A DNA stretch of 64,000 bases from Desulforhabdus amnigena (GCF_027925305.1 NZ_BSDR01000001.1:4110501-4174500), one strand, 5' to 3'; positions 28,268 to 37,398 are shown, counted from the first letter of the stretch. Notes: generated by a model not told the origin, from the letters alone. Numbers and translations are program-made.

Positions 28268-29122
28268 ATGGCGGGATTGGTTGTTGCAGGGGTTTTCTTT
28301 ATTCTGGTTTTGGTGACCATCGCTCTGGGGGTGAGAATCGTGCCTCAGGGCAGCAAGCAGGTTGTGCAACGGCTGGGGAAGTATCACAAGACCCTCGGAC
28401 CGGGCCTCAATGTCGTTGTGCCCTACATCGATACGGTCGCCTATAAGGTGACCACAAAAGACATCGTCCTGGATATCCCCTCGCAGGAGGTCATCACCAA
28501 GGACAATGCCGTCATCATAGTCAACGCGGTGGCCTACATCAATATCGTTTCCCCGGAAAAAGCCGTGTATGGGGTCGAGGACTACCGGTTTGCCATTCAA
28601 AACCTGGTGCAGACCTCTTTGCGTTCCATTGTGGGCGAAATGGACCTGGATGACGCTCTTTCTTCGAGGGACATGATCAAGGCACGGCTGAAGACGGCCA
28701 TCTCCGACGATATCGCCGATTGGGGAATCACTCTCAAAACGGTGGAAATCCAGGACATCAATCCTTCTGAAACCATGCAGAGGGCCATGGAAGAGCAGGC
28801 GGCCGCCGAAAGGCAGCGAAGGGCGACCGTGACGCGGGCGGACGGTGAAAAAGCTGCTGCCATCCTCGAAGCGGAAGGCCGCCTCGAAGCCTCCAAGCGC
28901 GATGCCCAGGCAAAGGTCGTTCTGGCTGAAGCAAGCCAGATCGCCATCAGGAAAATCACGGAAGCCGTCCAGGAAAATGACCTGCCCGTCATGTTCCTCC
29001 TGGGTGAAAGGTATATCGAGGCGGTCAAAAACCTTTCCACATCGCAGAACTCGAAGATCGTTCTCCTCCCTGCCGACATTCCTGCCGCGGTGAAAGGGAT
29101 CATGAGCGCTTTGAATAAATAG
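28268..29122 (+). CDS. SPFH-domain (stomatin/QmcA-like) membrane protein
   Basis: 284 residues: one N-terminal transmembrane helix (3-22), the SPFH domain (GVRIVPQGSKQVVQRLGKY onward), an Ala/Glu-rich coiled coil (EEQAAAERQRRA) and a C-terminal tail. It forms membrane scaffolds together with NfeD partners; its NfeD-like partner is directly upstream. A good GGAGAGGAG site precedes the start. Confidence 0.9.
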   Translation: MAGLVVAGVFFILVLVTIALGVRIVPQGSKQVVQRLGKYHKTLGPGLNVVVPYIDTVAYKVTTKDIVLDIPSQEVITKDNAVIIVNAVAYINIVSPEKAVYGVEDYRFAIQNLVQTSLRSIVGEMDLDDALSSRDMIKARLKTAISDDIADWGITLKTVEIQDINPSETMQRAMEEQAAAERQRRATVTRADGEKAAAILEAEGRLEASKRDAQAKVVLAEASQIAIRKITEAVQENDLPVMFLLGERYIEAVKNLSTSQNSKIVLLPADIPAAVKGIMSALNK

Positions 29123-29185
29123 AATTTATAACTGTATCGCTCAATGTCTGAGGTTGCCGGGCGAAAGCCTTTAACCCGTCAAAGT

Positions 29186-29340
29186 GATTCCCTAAAAGAA
29201 TTGGCGGATTTTCATATCTTGTTATTCACCACGGAGACACGGAGGGCACGGAGAACATTTTGGAATTCCTAAGGGATTCTTCCGTGATCTCTGTGCCTCC
29301 GTAGTGAATGGAGATTGCAAGAGCGACTCACTCCCTAAAA
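29186..29340. repeat. MITE-like dispersed element, copy 1
   Basis: A ~155 bp imperfect palindrome. Ends read CCTAAAAG inward on one side and the complement of CTCCCTAAAA on the other; the core has CACGGAGACACGGAGG and the complementary CTGTGCCTCCGTAGTG. Two further copies are at 38135-38280 and 57058-57207. The remaining bases to 29449 hold no gene. Confidence 0.75.
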
Positions 29341-29449
29341 TGAATACTACCTGTTGCGAAAAAGTGCGGGGATTTCTGGAAAAGAGGCTTGATCCGGCAT
29401 TCCCCTTATGTTAATAATCTTGGTGCCTTAATGTTTTAAGGCATTGCAG

Positions 29450-29594
29450 ACAGTGGTGATGGAGTCCACCCCGCTAATCGCCGATCCTGGCTGATGACTC
29501 CTACCAAGCCAACCAATTTTTGGACGCCTGGTGGGAGTTTTTCACTATCAAACGAAAGCTCCTACTTGGCTAAGGCCTGGAGGAGCTTTTTTTT
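29450..29594 (+). promoter_or_regulatory. Fluoride riboswitch (crcB motif) with antitermination platform
   Basis: Aptamer: P1 GTGG (29453-29456) with CCAC (29466-29469); the loop GATGG; GCC/GGC hairpin in TCGCCGATCCTGGCTGATG; and the conserved GATGACTCCTAC 3' block, whose ACTCC pairs with GGAGT (29461-29465) as in crystallised fluoride aptamers. Downstream, four segments can pair alternately: A CTCCTACCA (29498-29506), B TGGTGGGAG (29529-29537), C CTCCTAC (29559-29565), D GGAGGAG (29579-29585) followed by eight T. C:D is the terminator, B:C the antiterminator, A:B frees the terminator. Fluoride locking A into the aptamer would switch expression on. Aptamer identity is secure; the switching model is inferred. 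Confidence 0.93.
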
Positions 29595-29674
29595 ATGAGC
29601 ATCACTTTTTCGGATATCCTTACTTCAAGAGTAACACCGGAAGAATTGAACCCTTGCAGGAAAGGATTGCCACG

Positions 29675-30931
29675 ATGACTGAAACATGGCTGTTGGCAAC
29701 ACTTTGGCTGGGATTGGCCCTCATTGCGACACTGCTTTCCATCTGGTTCGGGATCGCAACCGCCCTTTCCGAAATTGTAGTGGGAACAGTCGCCCAATTG
29801 GTGATCGGAGCGCTCCTTGGCGGTGCTGTTCTGGGAGCCAATGATCCGTGGATCAAATTCCTTTCCGGAACCGGTGCGATCATTCTGACTTTCCTGGCCG
29901 GAGCCGAACTCGATCCGAGCGTCTTCAGGGAAAAATGGAAAGAGGCTGTAGGGATCGGCCTTGCAAGCTTTGTTGTTCCCTTCCTCGGGTGCGCCGCTGT
30001 TGCCCATTATCTTTTGCATTGGACTCCCCAGGCGAGCTGGCTTACCGGTGTGGCCCTTTCCACTACGTCGGTTGCCGTAGTCTACGCCGTCATGCTGGAA
30101 TTTGGTTTAAACACCAGTATCTATGGGAAAACCGTGCTTGCCGCCTGCTTCATAACAGATCTTGGAACGGTGCTTGCCCTAGGGCTCATCTTTGCGCCCT
30201 TTACCATGAAAACGGTTATCTTCGCTGGGGTGGGCGTAGTCGTGTTCACTTTGCTTCCTTATCTCACTCCCCGCTTTTTCAAACGCTATGGCGGAAGGCC
30301 TTCCGAGCTCGAAGCAAAGTACCTTCTTCTCTGCCTCTTTGGGATGGGGTTTCTCGCATCGTGGGCGGACAGCGAGGCGGTTCTTCCCGCTTATTTGATC
30401 GGAATGGTCCTTGCCGGTACCGTGGGCAAAGACCATATGCTCATACGGAGACTCAGGACCCTCACCTTCGGACTGCTCACCCCCTTCTACTTTATTCGAG
30501 CGGGCTCCTTCGTCTCGGTTCCTGCTCTCATCGCTGCCCCTGCCATTTTCCTGATCCTCCTCGTCACAAAGATTGTAACCAAGCTCGTTGCCGTCTATCC
30601 GGTGACCAAGGCTTTCAACGGTGCAGGTAAAGAGGGGATGTACACGACGCTCCTCATGTCCACCGGTCTTACCTTTGGGAGCATCTCAGCCCTTTTCGGA
30701 CTTTCTCATGGGATCATCGATACCTCACAATATTCCTATCTCGTTGCCACTGTGGTGGGAAGCGCCGTGGTTCCTACTTTGATTGCCAATGCCTTCTTCC
30801 TGCCCCTACATCTTCTCGAGGCATCGTCGGCATCTGTGAAGAAGACTTCCAGAAGGGCGGAAGGAGGCAAGAAGATTCTGCCCGTGCTAAAAAGAAAGCC
30901 CACCAAAACCAATAATGAAAAAGGAAATTGA
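29675..30931 (+). CDS. CPA2-type cation/proton antiporter
   Basis: A 418-residue integral membrane protein with about 12 hydrophobic helices and the sodium/hydrogen exchanger fold (FLAGAELDPSVF; STTSVAVVYAVMLEFG; an ITDLGT motif with the conserved Asp). It is the first gene behind the fluoride riboswitch. Antiporters of this class are a known fluoride-riboswitch regulon member and may export fluoride or correct proton and sodium balance. ATG 29675 is chosen: it follows AAAGGA and begins just before the first helix. The frame is open to 29531, but that stretch overlaps the riboswitch terminator. Confidence 0.88.
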   Translation: MTETWLLATLWLGLALIATLLSIWFGIATALSEIVVGTVAQLVIGALLGGAVLGANDPWIKFLSGTGAIILTFLAGAELDPSVFREKWKEAVGIGLASFVVPFLGCAAVAHYLLHWTPQASWLTGVALSTTSVAVVYAVMLEFGLNTSIYGKTVLAACFITDLGTVLALGLIFAPFTMKTVIFAGVGVVVFTLLPYLTPRFFKRYGGRPSELEAKYLLLCLFGMGFLASWADSEAVLPAYLIGMVLAGTVGKDHMLIRRLRTLTFGLLTPFYFIRAGSFVSVPALIAAPAIFLILLVTKIVTKLVAVYPVTKAFNGAGKEGMYTTLLMSTGLTFGSISALFGLSHGIIDTSQYSYLVATVVGSAVVPTLIANAFFLPLHLLEASSASVKKTSRRAEGGKKILPVLKRKPTKTNNEKGN

Positions 30932-30956
30932 ACCGTAGAGAAAGGAGATGAATCCT

Positions 30957-31373
30957 ATGTTCAGTAAATTGATTGTCGCCTATGACGGTTCCAAACAATC
31001 GGAAAAGGCCTATAAGCTTGCTCTCGATATAGCATCCAAATTTTCTGCCAAAATGATGGTGCTCTCCGTGGCCCATCCGCCCGAACCCCCCATTACTGTG
31101 GAGTTCGAAGCGGTGCTCGAGAGTGCTACCGAGTACTTCGAGGGACATTTCAAGTGTCTCAAGGAGTTGGCGGAGTCCGCAGGCGTTGATGCAACCTTTC
31201 TGGTAAAGGTGGGGCATCCGGCCGAACAGATCGTGCATCTGGCCAACGAGGAAAATGCGGATGCCATCGTGATGGGCCATCGCGGAGAAAGCCTTTTGCA
31301 AAGGTGGTTGCTCGGATCTGTGGCGAAACGGGTTATAAGTTATGCCCACTGCACGGTGATTGTGGTGCGATGA
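30957..31373 (+). CDS. Universal stress protein (UspA family)
   Basis: 138 residues, single Usp domain. ATP-binding signature GHRGESLLQRWLLGSVAKRV near the C-terminus. ATG 30957 is preferred: AAAGGAG lies 9 nt upstream, whereas ATG 30948 abuts the ribosome site. It is the second gene of the fluoride operon, a known association. The antiporter ends 25 nt upstream. Confidence 0.9.
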   Translation: MFSKLIVAYDGSKQSEKAYKLALDIASKFSAKMMVLSVAHPPEPPITVEFEAVLESATEYFEGHFKCLKELAESAGVDATFLVKVGHPAEQIVHLANEENADAIVMGHRGESLLQRWLLGSVAKRVISYAHCTVIVVR

Positions 31374-31667
31374 CCCGGCACGAGAGGAATATGCGGCTTT
31401 CCTTCTTCATGCCCTCTTCCGGAGGGCCGCGCATTGCATCCTCACCTCCAGAAACTGCTTAAAAGCAAGATCATCATCTATCGGCCCGAGTACCTAGCCT
31501 CGCTCATCAAAGAGCGGTTCCAATTCTTAGGGAGTGATCCAGTGGGGCGGAAATTACGAAAGCGTAAATCCTCACCGAGTCCAAAGGTGAGGCACGTTCA
31601 AAACAGAGAGTATGTGCAGAAGTGGAATTTTTGGCGCAAATTGGGGTTCATTCGGACTGATGGATGG
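31374..31667 (+). other. Untranslated gap before crcB
   Basis: 294 nt inside the operon. The crcB frame is open through it back to 31434, but those 78 codons resemble no known protein, and CrcB proteins start with the first helix. It may hold a small gene, a second regulatory RNA or decayed sequence; GCCCTCTTCCGGAGGGC is a small hairpin near its start. Confidence 0.4.
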
Positions 31668-32045
31668 ATGATGAAGATTTTTTTTGTCATGGTCGGCGGA
31701 AGCCTTGGAGCACTTTCCCGTTACGGTGTATCGCTGCTGGCTGCAAAGCTCTTTGGAAGCCGGTTTCCGTTTGGAACACTCATTGTAAACCTTTCGGGCT
31801 GTTTTCTCATCGGCCTCTCTTTTACCCTGGCCGATCGGGGGGTAAGCATCATGAATCCTTCGCTGCGGCTCTTTTTCATGACCGGGTTCCTCGGGGCTCT
31901 TACGACCTTTTCAACCTTTGCTTTGGAGACGGTCAACTCCATGCGTGCGGAAACATACCTCGTTACAGCGGCTAATTTTCTTTCCAACAACCTTATTGGC
32001 ACAGCCCTTGTTTTTCTTGGCATGTGGGTTGGTCGACTGAGATAG
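31668..32045 (+). CDS. crcB: Fluoride ion channel CrcB/Fluc
   Basis: 125-residue, four-helix dual-topology channel that lets fluoride leave the cell. Signatures: GGSLGALSRYG near the N-terminus, the pore Asn in TLIVNLSGCFLIG, and the Phe-box segment GALTTFSTF. I start at ATG 31668 (MMKIFF); the next ATG is also possible. It lies in the fluoride-riboswitch operon with a DUF190 protein 13 nt downstream, the usual partner. Confidence 0.95.
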   Translation: MMKIFFVMVGGSLGALSRYGVSLLAAKLFGSRFPFGTLIVNLSGCFLIGLSFTLADRGVSIMNPSLRLFFMTGFLGALTTFSTFALETVNSMRAETYLVTAANFLSNNLIGTALVFLGMWVGRLR

Positions 32046-32058
32046 GGAGAAGCTGACC

Positions 32059-33339
32059 ATGCTGCAGTACAAAGTCATCGAGATATTCACCAATGAGGAG
32101 GCCAGGTGGCAGGGACAGCCACTCTACAGCGCCGTCGTTCAGCATGTGAGCGATCTCAAAATCGCAGCGCGATGCATGGTTACGAGAGGAATAGAGGGTT
32201 CCTACGAGAGTGGGGAGATTGCCACCGGAAGGCTGGAGGTTCTTTCTTACAACATGCCTGTGCGTATAACCATCGTCTTGCCTGTTTTCGAATTCGAGCG
32301 CGTTCTTTCCACAGTGGAACGAATGGTCACGGACGGCATCATAGCAGCCAGGGATGTAGATGTCATATCCCATAAGACCCGTGGCCGATTCATACCAAGA
32401 CACGTTAAAGTCCGGGACATAATGACTCCTAATCCAAAGAAAGTCGCCACAGAAACGCCCTTGAGCGAAGTGACCAGGCTGCTGCTCTCTTCCGTCTTCA
32501 CTGGTCTTCCCGTGGTTGATGGGGAAAACCGCCCGGTTGGAGTCATTGCACAGGGAGACTTGATCTACAAAGCCGGTCTGCCCATGCGGCTGGGGCTCTT
32601 GTCCGAATCGGATCGTGAAAAGCGTGAGGCCATCCTCGAATCTCTTGCTCCGAAGCAGGCCCAAGAAGTCATGACGCAGCCGGCCGTTACCGTAGGAGAG
32701 GACAGACTGGTGACGGAGGCCGTAGGCCTCATGCTGGAGAAGAAGGTAAAACGCCTTCCCGTCGTGGACGAAGCAGGAAAGCTCATTGGCATACTGTCCC
32801 GCGTGGATGTCTTTCGCACCGTTATGAAAGAATGTCCGAACTGGCCCGCCCTGCAGGATAAAAACATTCTTGTCCGCGGACTGCGATTTGTTTCCGATAT
32901 CATGCGCCGGGACACCTCTATGGTGCTTCCGGATACCCCCGTCGAGGAGGTGATACGCATCATAGCTTGTAACGACATTCAGCGGGTTTGTGTCGTGGAC
33001 AAGGAAGGACATTTTCTCGGGCTCATTTCAGACCGGGATCTGCTCGCTTCTTTTTCGGACTACCATCCCGGAATTTGGGATTATTTCGTCAGCAAGATCC
33101 CCTTTACCGAGCGGGGCCAACGGTACAAGGAGTTGAGCGAGTATCTGCGTGCGAGGACGGCCGCCGATGTGATGAATACCAACATCGTGACGGTTCGCGA
33201 GGACACCCCCATCGAGGAGGCTATCAAACTCATGCTCGAGGGAGCCATTAAACGCCTACCGGTGCTCGACCTGGAGGGTAAATTCAAGGGGATGATCAAC
33301 CGCGATTCGCTTCTGCGTACGGGATTTGCCTCCTCATAG
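32059..33339 (+). CDS. DUF190 protein with four CBS domains
   Basis: 426 residues. Residues 1-110 form a DUF190 domain (IEIFTNEEARWQGQPLY; GIEGSYESGE; MPVRITIVLPVFEFE), a small fold often beside or fused to CrcB. Then four CBS repeats, beginning near VRDIMTPNP, AQEVMTQPA, VSDIMRRDT and AADVMNTNI, i.e. two Bateman modules that usually bind adenine nucleotides. Last gene of the fluoride operon. A role in sensing energy or nucleotide state to tune the channel or antiporter is a guess; no experiment supports it here. Confidence 0.88.
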   Translation: MLQYKVIEIFTNEEARWQGQPLYSAVVQHVSDLKIAARCMVTRGIEGSYESGEIATGRLEVLSYNMPVRITIVLPVFEFERVLSTVERMVTDGIIAARDVDVISHKTRGRFIPRHVKVRDIMTPNPKKVATETPLSEVTRLLLSSVFTGLPVVDGENRPVGVIAQGDLIYKAGLPMRLGLLSESDREKREAILESLAPKQAQEVMTQPAVTVGEDRLVTEAVGLMLEKKVKRLPVVDEAGKLIGILSRVDVFRTVMKECPNWPALQDKNILVRGLRFVSDIMRRDTSMVLPDTPVEEVIRIIACNDIQRVCVVDKEGHFLGLISDRDLLASFSDYHPGIWDYFVSKIPFTERGQRYKELSEYLRARTAADVMNTNIVTVREDTPIEEAIKLMLEGAIKRLPVLDLEGKFKGMINRDSLLRTGFASS

Positions 33340-33348
33340 AAGAAACGA

Positions 33349-33386
33349 AAATCCCCCTGCCAGGAAAAAACCTGGAAGGGGGATTT
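33349..33386 (+). terminator. Hairpin ending the fluoride operon
   Basis: AAATCCCCCT and CCAGG pair with CCTGG and AGGGGGATTT around AAAAAA, ten bases after the stop. The trailing T run is short, so it may work with Rho or serve both strands. Confidence 0.7.
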
Positions 33387-33518
33387 GGGTGGTCCGTACC
33401 TCTTCCATCCCTGCTGCATAATCGGAGAGGTCTTGTTTCATGGCGATGAAAGAGGCTCTCGATCGGTCCAACATGTCATGAACACATCCGGGAATATTCA
33501 TCCCCGACCATGAGAATT

Positions 33519-33574
33519 GTAGGTCGGGGTTTCCAAACTCGACATTCGACGTCGGGAAAGGAAGCCCGACCTAC
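33519..33574. repeat. REP-like inverted repeat, GTCGGGA family
   Basis: GTAGGTCGGG (33519-33528) and CCCGACCTAC (33565-33574) are perfect complements; a nested GTCGGGA also pairs. It lies between convergent operons. The rest of 33387-33640 holds no gene. Confidence 0.6.
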
Positions 33575-33640
33575 AGATGGCGCATTTTCAGGCAAAAATC
33601 CCGCCTGCCGGCTTTTTGCAGCATTTGGCATGAAGTCATC

Positions 33641-34444
33641 TCACCTGTCTGTCTTTGGATTGGCGTCTGCCGTTTTTATCGCCAGGCAGTCGTACAAAAT
33701 ACGGTCTCCCTGATAGGTTACTTCCCCTCGTTTCAAGACCCGCCATCCGTCGTTTTGAAATACCCCCTCGGTCGCAAGCTTCTCAACCAGCCCGCGGGCA
33801 GAATCGAGGAATTCGACGAGATGGCGGTTTTGAGCGAGCACGATGTGTTTGAGACCGGGACCAGTGACAATGGTCACCGGCTCCACGATAAGATTTGCCA
33901 GGTCGTAGGCCGGAATGGGAGCGACGCTTGGCCTGACCTGGAGTTGAATCATTCGTGCCCGCGCATCGGGGCCAACGCACTCCCTGGTGGAGCTGATCAG
34001 GTCAAGCAGATAATCTCGGATCTCGTTCAGTTCTCCGGCTGCGCTCAGTTTCTCCATGTCTGCGTAGGATTTCAAAGCCTTGGCCAGCATGGAGGCCTCT
34101 CGCAGGAACTGGTTTCGCTGGTTTTCCGGCACGAGATACATGACGATAATCGATACGGGAATTCCATCCGGAGCGCCGTAATCGATGCCCTGGGGGCTCC
34201 ACCCCACAACGCACATGAGGTCCTCTTCGAAGGGCACGCGCGTGTGGGGACAGGCCCAACCCTTCCCGAGAGCGGAATTCGCCGCGCGCTCCCTTGCCAT
34301 GACCCGCTCCATCACATCGGTTCCGGCTGGAAGAGATGGAATCGCTTCGATAATGTGTGCCAGGAACTGCAGAGCATCTTCCTTGTTGTTGTCAAGCAGT
34401 TCGATCAACCTGCCTTCCTGCAGGGCGTCGAGTAAGCTATCCAT
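33641..34444 (-). CDS. PTS EIIA (fructose/nitrogen type)-like protein
   Basis: The N-terminal 150 residues look like an EIIA type-2 domain: GKGWACPHTRVPF carries the phosphorylatable His (residue 67), followed by YGAPDGIPVSIIVMYLVP. The remaining ~115 residues are not recognised. 267 aa from ATG 34444, which follows GGGAG. It is 48 nt downstream of mgtA on the same strand; a regulatory role on transport is plausible. No other PTS genes are near. Confidence 0.75.
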   Translation of the reverse strand: MDSLLDALQEGRLIELLDNNKEDALQFLAHIIEAIPSLPAGTDVMERVMARERAANSALGKGWACPHTRVPFEEDLMCVVGWSPQGIDYGAPDGIPVSIIVMYLVPENQRNQFLREASMLAKALKSYADMEKLSAAGELNEIRDYLLDLISSTRECVGPDARARMIQLQVRPSVAPIPAYDLANLIVEPVTIVTGPGLKHIVLAQNRHLVEFLDSARGLVEKLATEGVFQNDGWRVLKRGEVTYQGDRILYDCLAIKTADANPKTDR

Positions 34445-34492
34445 GATCAATCACTCCCTTTCGGTGCATCGGTGAATCGGAAATCAGCCGAT

Positions 34493-37162
34493 TCACCGGC
34501 TTTCGTAATTTTTGAAAAACCACATCTTCACGGTATGGGTGAGTAGCGCATATGAAAGGAGGAAGACCGCAATCCAGACCCAGTAAACAGGCGGTAATGG
34601 GACCATGCCGAGTTTCCCTGCAAAGGGTGAATAGGGCAGCCATGCACCGATGCTCATGATAACAAGAGTGGTCAGCGTCAGGTGCAGGGAAGCGCGGCTC
34701 CCGAAGAAGGGTATCCGCTGTGTTCTTATGATGTGGACGATCAGCGTTTGAGTCAGAAGCGATTCCACGAACCAGCCGGTTTGGAAAAGGCTTGTGAGCG
34801 CCTCCTTTTGATGTGGCCCCGTAGCCGGATCAGTAAAGGCACTGCAGTGGAAAAAGAACCACATTAGAGCGAAGGTCGCATAGTCGAAAATGGAGCTTAT
34901 GGGTCCTATGGAGATCATAAAACGCTTAATGTTGCCGATGTCCCATTTGAGAGGCCTGGTGATCAGCTCCTCATCCACATTGTCGCTGGGAATTCCGGTT
35001 TGGGAAAAGTCGTAAAGAAGGTTATTCGTCAGAACCTGTACGGGCAGCATCGGCAGAAAAGGCAATAGATAGCTTGCGCCGACCACGCTGAACATATTGC
35101 CGAAGTTGGAGCTTGCACCCATGCGAATGTATTTGACGATGTTTGCAAAGACTTTCCTTCCTTCGATGATCCCCTCTTCAAGGACCAGGAGGCTTTTTTC
35201 CAGAAGCACGATGTCGGCGGCTTCCTTGGCCACATCAACAGCTGAGTCCACGGAAATCCCTACGTCGGCGGCTTTGAGGGCAGGTGCATCGTTGATGCCG
35301 TCTCCTATGAATCCCACTACATGGCCGCTGTCACGCAGTTCCTGGACTATTTGTTCCTTTTGAGCCGGACTGACCTTGACGAAAACGCAGGCTTCACCTG
35401 CAACGCGGGAAAAATCATCCTTTGAGAGGTGCAAGAGATCGGCACCGGTGACGATCCGTTTCGCCTCAATACCCACGTCCCGGCAGACTTTGCTGGTAAC
35501 GAGTCCATTGTCGCCAGTGAGGACCTTGACCGTGACACCTGCCGCTCTCAGGAGTTCAATGGCCTCGGCCGCCGAATCTTTGGGCGGATCGAAGAAGGCG
35601 ATGTAGCCGAGAAGGATCAACTCGCGTTCATCCGCAACGGTATAGGTGGTCCTGTCGCGTAGGAATTCTCGGTAGGCGATACCCAGCACACGGTAGCCGT
35701 CTTTGTTGAGTCGTTCGACCTCCTCGAAGAGGTCTTCCCGGATCATGTCGATCAGAGGATAGACTTCATCACCTATTTGATAACGGTTACAACAGGCGTA
35801 GATCTCTTCTACGGCTCCTTTGCAGATCAGTACATGATCGCCCTCGTAATCCACCACGACCGACATGCGGCGGCGTTGGAAATCAAATGGAAGCTCGTCC
35901 ACCAGAGTGCAGTTCTCTTCCACATCAAGATCGGTGTGATCGAGTATGGCCCGATCGATCAGGTTGCGCAGGCCGGTTTGGTAGTAACTGTTGAGATAGG
36001 CGTAGTTCAATACATCTTCGCTCACATGTCCGGTGATGTCCACATGTTGTTCGAGAACCACCTTGTCCTGGGTAAGGGTCCCCGTTTTGTCAGTACACAG
36101 GATATCTATGGCGCCAAAGTTCTGAATGGCTGGGAGCCTTTTGACGATGACCTTCTTCTTGGCCATGGTCAGTGCGCCCTTGGCAAGGTTTACGGTAACG
36201 ATCATCGGCAGCATTTCCGGGGTGAGACCCACGGCTATGGCGAGGCCGAACAAGAGGGCTTCCACCCAGTCGCCTTTGGTCATGCCGACGATAAAGAACA
36301 CGGCACAAACCATGACCACCATGAACCGGATCATGAGCCAGGTGAAGGATCGCACACCCCGATCGAAACTGGTTTCTTCACGGCGCTCGGTCAATCGCTC
36401 CGAGATGGCCCCGAACATGGTCCGCGTCCCGGTGTTTACTACAACCCCACGGGCCGAGCCACTGGTGACGCTGCTTCCAAGAAAGCAGGCGTTCGAAAGC
36501 TCCCATGCGTTGTTGTGCCCACGAACCGCACTGCCGTTGGCCGTTTTCTCGACGGCCATGGACTCTCCGGAAAGTGCCGACTGGCTCACGAAAAAGTCCT
36601 TGGCTGTGAGCAGTCTCAGGTCCGCTGGGATGATCGAGCCGGCATGAAGGAGAACGACATCACCCGGCACAATCTCCGATATTTTGACCTCCGCTTCCTT
36701 ACCGTCTCGCAAAACCAGTGTGCGTGACTGCACGCGTTTGCCGAGCGCCTCCACCGCGTTGTTTGAACGGCGATCGAGGATGAGGGAAAGTCCTACGCTG
36801 AGAAGCACCATTGTGCTGACGATAACCGTTGATTTGATCTCGCCGATCAAGGCCGAGACTGTGCCGATGAGCAGCAGTTGCACAACGAGAGGGCTTTTGC
36901 AGCGATGGAAGATGTCAACCCAAAACCCGGCGCGTCTTGCATGTGCCAGTTCGTTCGGCCCATATTCATCCAGGCGCCGGTCCGCCTCTTCAGAGCCCAA
37001 TCCCTGGGAACTGCTGCCAAGGGCATTGAGAGCATCTCGAATCGGGAGCGCACAAAGATCGATCAAATGGCGCTCGTGATTGGTCACTTCCTGAGGTCTC
37101 TTTCGATCGAGTGATTCAGCGGTGGAATCCCGAAAGAGCCTTTTGAGAAGACCTGTAATCAT
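34493..37162 (-). CDS. mgtA: Mg2+-importing P-type ATPase (MgtA/MgtB type)
   Basis: 889-residue P3B-type ATPase. Motifs: cation-ATPase N domain; GDVVLLHAGSIIPADLR and SALSGES (actuator domain); GLTPEMLP in TM4; phosphorylation site DKTGTLT; GDGIND near the hinge; and a C-terminal helical bundle. The PEMLP in TM4 and the overall length match MgtA. I start at ATG 37162 (7 nt after GGGAGG); the frame is open to 37306, but that would overlap a small upstream gene. The start codon overlaps the stop of that 79-codon gene (ATGA), so translation is probably coupled. Confidence 0.93.
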   Translation of the reverse strand: MITGLLKRLFRDSTAESLDRKRPQEVTNHERHLIDLCALPIRDALNALGSSSQGLGSEEADRRLDEYGPNELAHARRAGFWVDIFHRCKSPLVVQLLLIGTVSALIGEIKSTVIVSTMVLLSVGLSLILDRRSNNAVEALGKRVQSRTLVLRDGKEAEVKISEIVPGDVVLLHAGSIIPADLRLLTAKDFFVSQSALSGESMAVEKTANGSAVRGHNNAWELSNACFLGSSVTSGSARGVVVNTGTRTMFGAISERLTERREETSFDRGVRSFTWLMIRFMVVMVCAVFFIVGMTKGDWVEALLFGLAIAVGLTPEMLPMIVTVNLAKGALTMAKKKVIVKRLPAIQNFGAIDILCTDKTGTLTQDKVVLEQHVDITGHVSEDVLNYAYLNSYYQTGLRNLIDRAILDHTDLDVEENCTLVDELPFDFQRRRMSVVVDYEGDHVLICKGAVEEIYACCNRYQIGDEVYPLIDMIREDLFEEVERLNKDGYRVLGIAYREFLRDRTTYTVADERELILLGYIAFFDPPKDSAAEAIELLRAAGVTVKVLTGDNGLVTSKVCRDVGIEAKRIVTGADLLHLSKDDFSRVAGEACVFVKVSPAQKEQIVQELRDSGHVVGFIGDGINDAPALKAADVGISVDSAVDVAKEAADIVLLEKSLLVLEEGIIEGRKVFANIVKYIRMGASSNFGNMFSVVGASYLLPFLPMLPVQVLTNNLLYDFSQTGIPSDNVDEELITRPLKWDIGNIKRFMISIGPISSIFDYATFALMWFFFHCSAFTDPATGPHQKEALTSLFQTGWFVESLLTQTLIVHIIRTQRIPFFGSRASLHLTLTTLVIMSIGAWLPYSPFAGKLGMVPLPPVYWVWIAVFLLSYALLTHTVKMWFFKNYESR

Positions 37163-37398
37163 GGCATAGCCTCCCGCTCGGATAAGGATTTGCAAAGAAG
37201 GCTGTGAATGCCGTGGGATGGATGACGACCATTCCACCACCGCACTTCTTCGATGCTGCAGTGGAAAAAGTTCATGCCGGCTTGCGGCGCCATTCCGGCC
37301 AGACATTGGGTTAAAACTTCGAGAAAAAATCTGAGATCAGAGGGGGTCCAGGTTTCGATAAGCGAGCGAAATCCAGGAACGATGAATGGGTTTTTCAT
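37159..37398 (-). CDS. 79-aa protein, translationally coupled to mgtA
   Basis: ATG 37398 follows GGAGG by 6-7 nt, and the TGA overlaps the mgtA ATG by four bases. The protein (MKNPFIVPGFRSLIETW onward) is soluble, with four prolines in the first and last thirds. The N-terminus faintly resembles the first helix of MgtE N-terminal domains, which I treat as a hint only. It could be an accessory protein or a leader controlling mgtA. Confidence 0.6.
   Translation of the reverse strand: MKNPFIVPGFRSLIETWTPSDLRFFLEVLTQCLAGMAPQAGMNFFHCSIEEVRWWNGRHPSHGIHSLLCKSLSEREAMP

Noticed and set aside
37163-37306. 48-codon extension of mgtA
   Set aside because: No ribosome site, overlaps a better-supported small gene, and makes the protein longer than the family.
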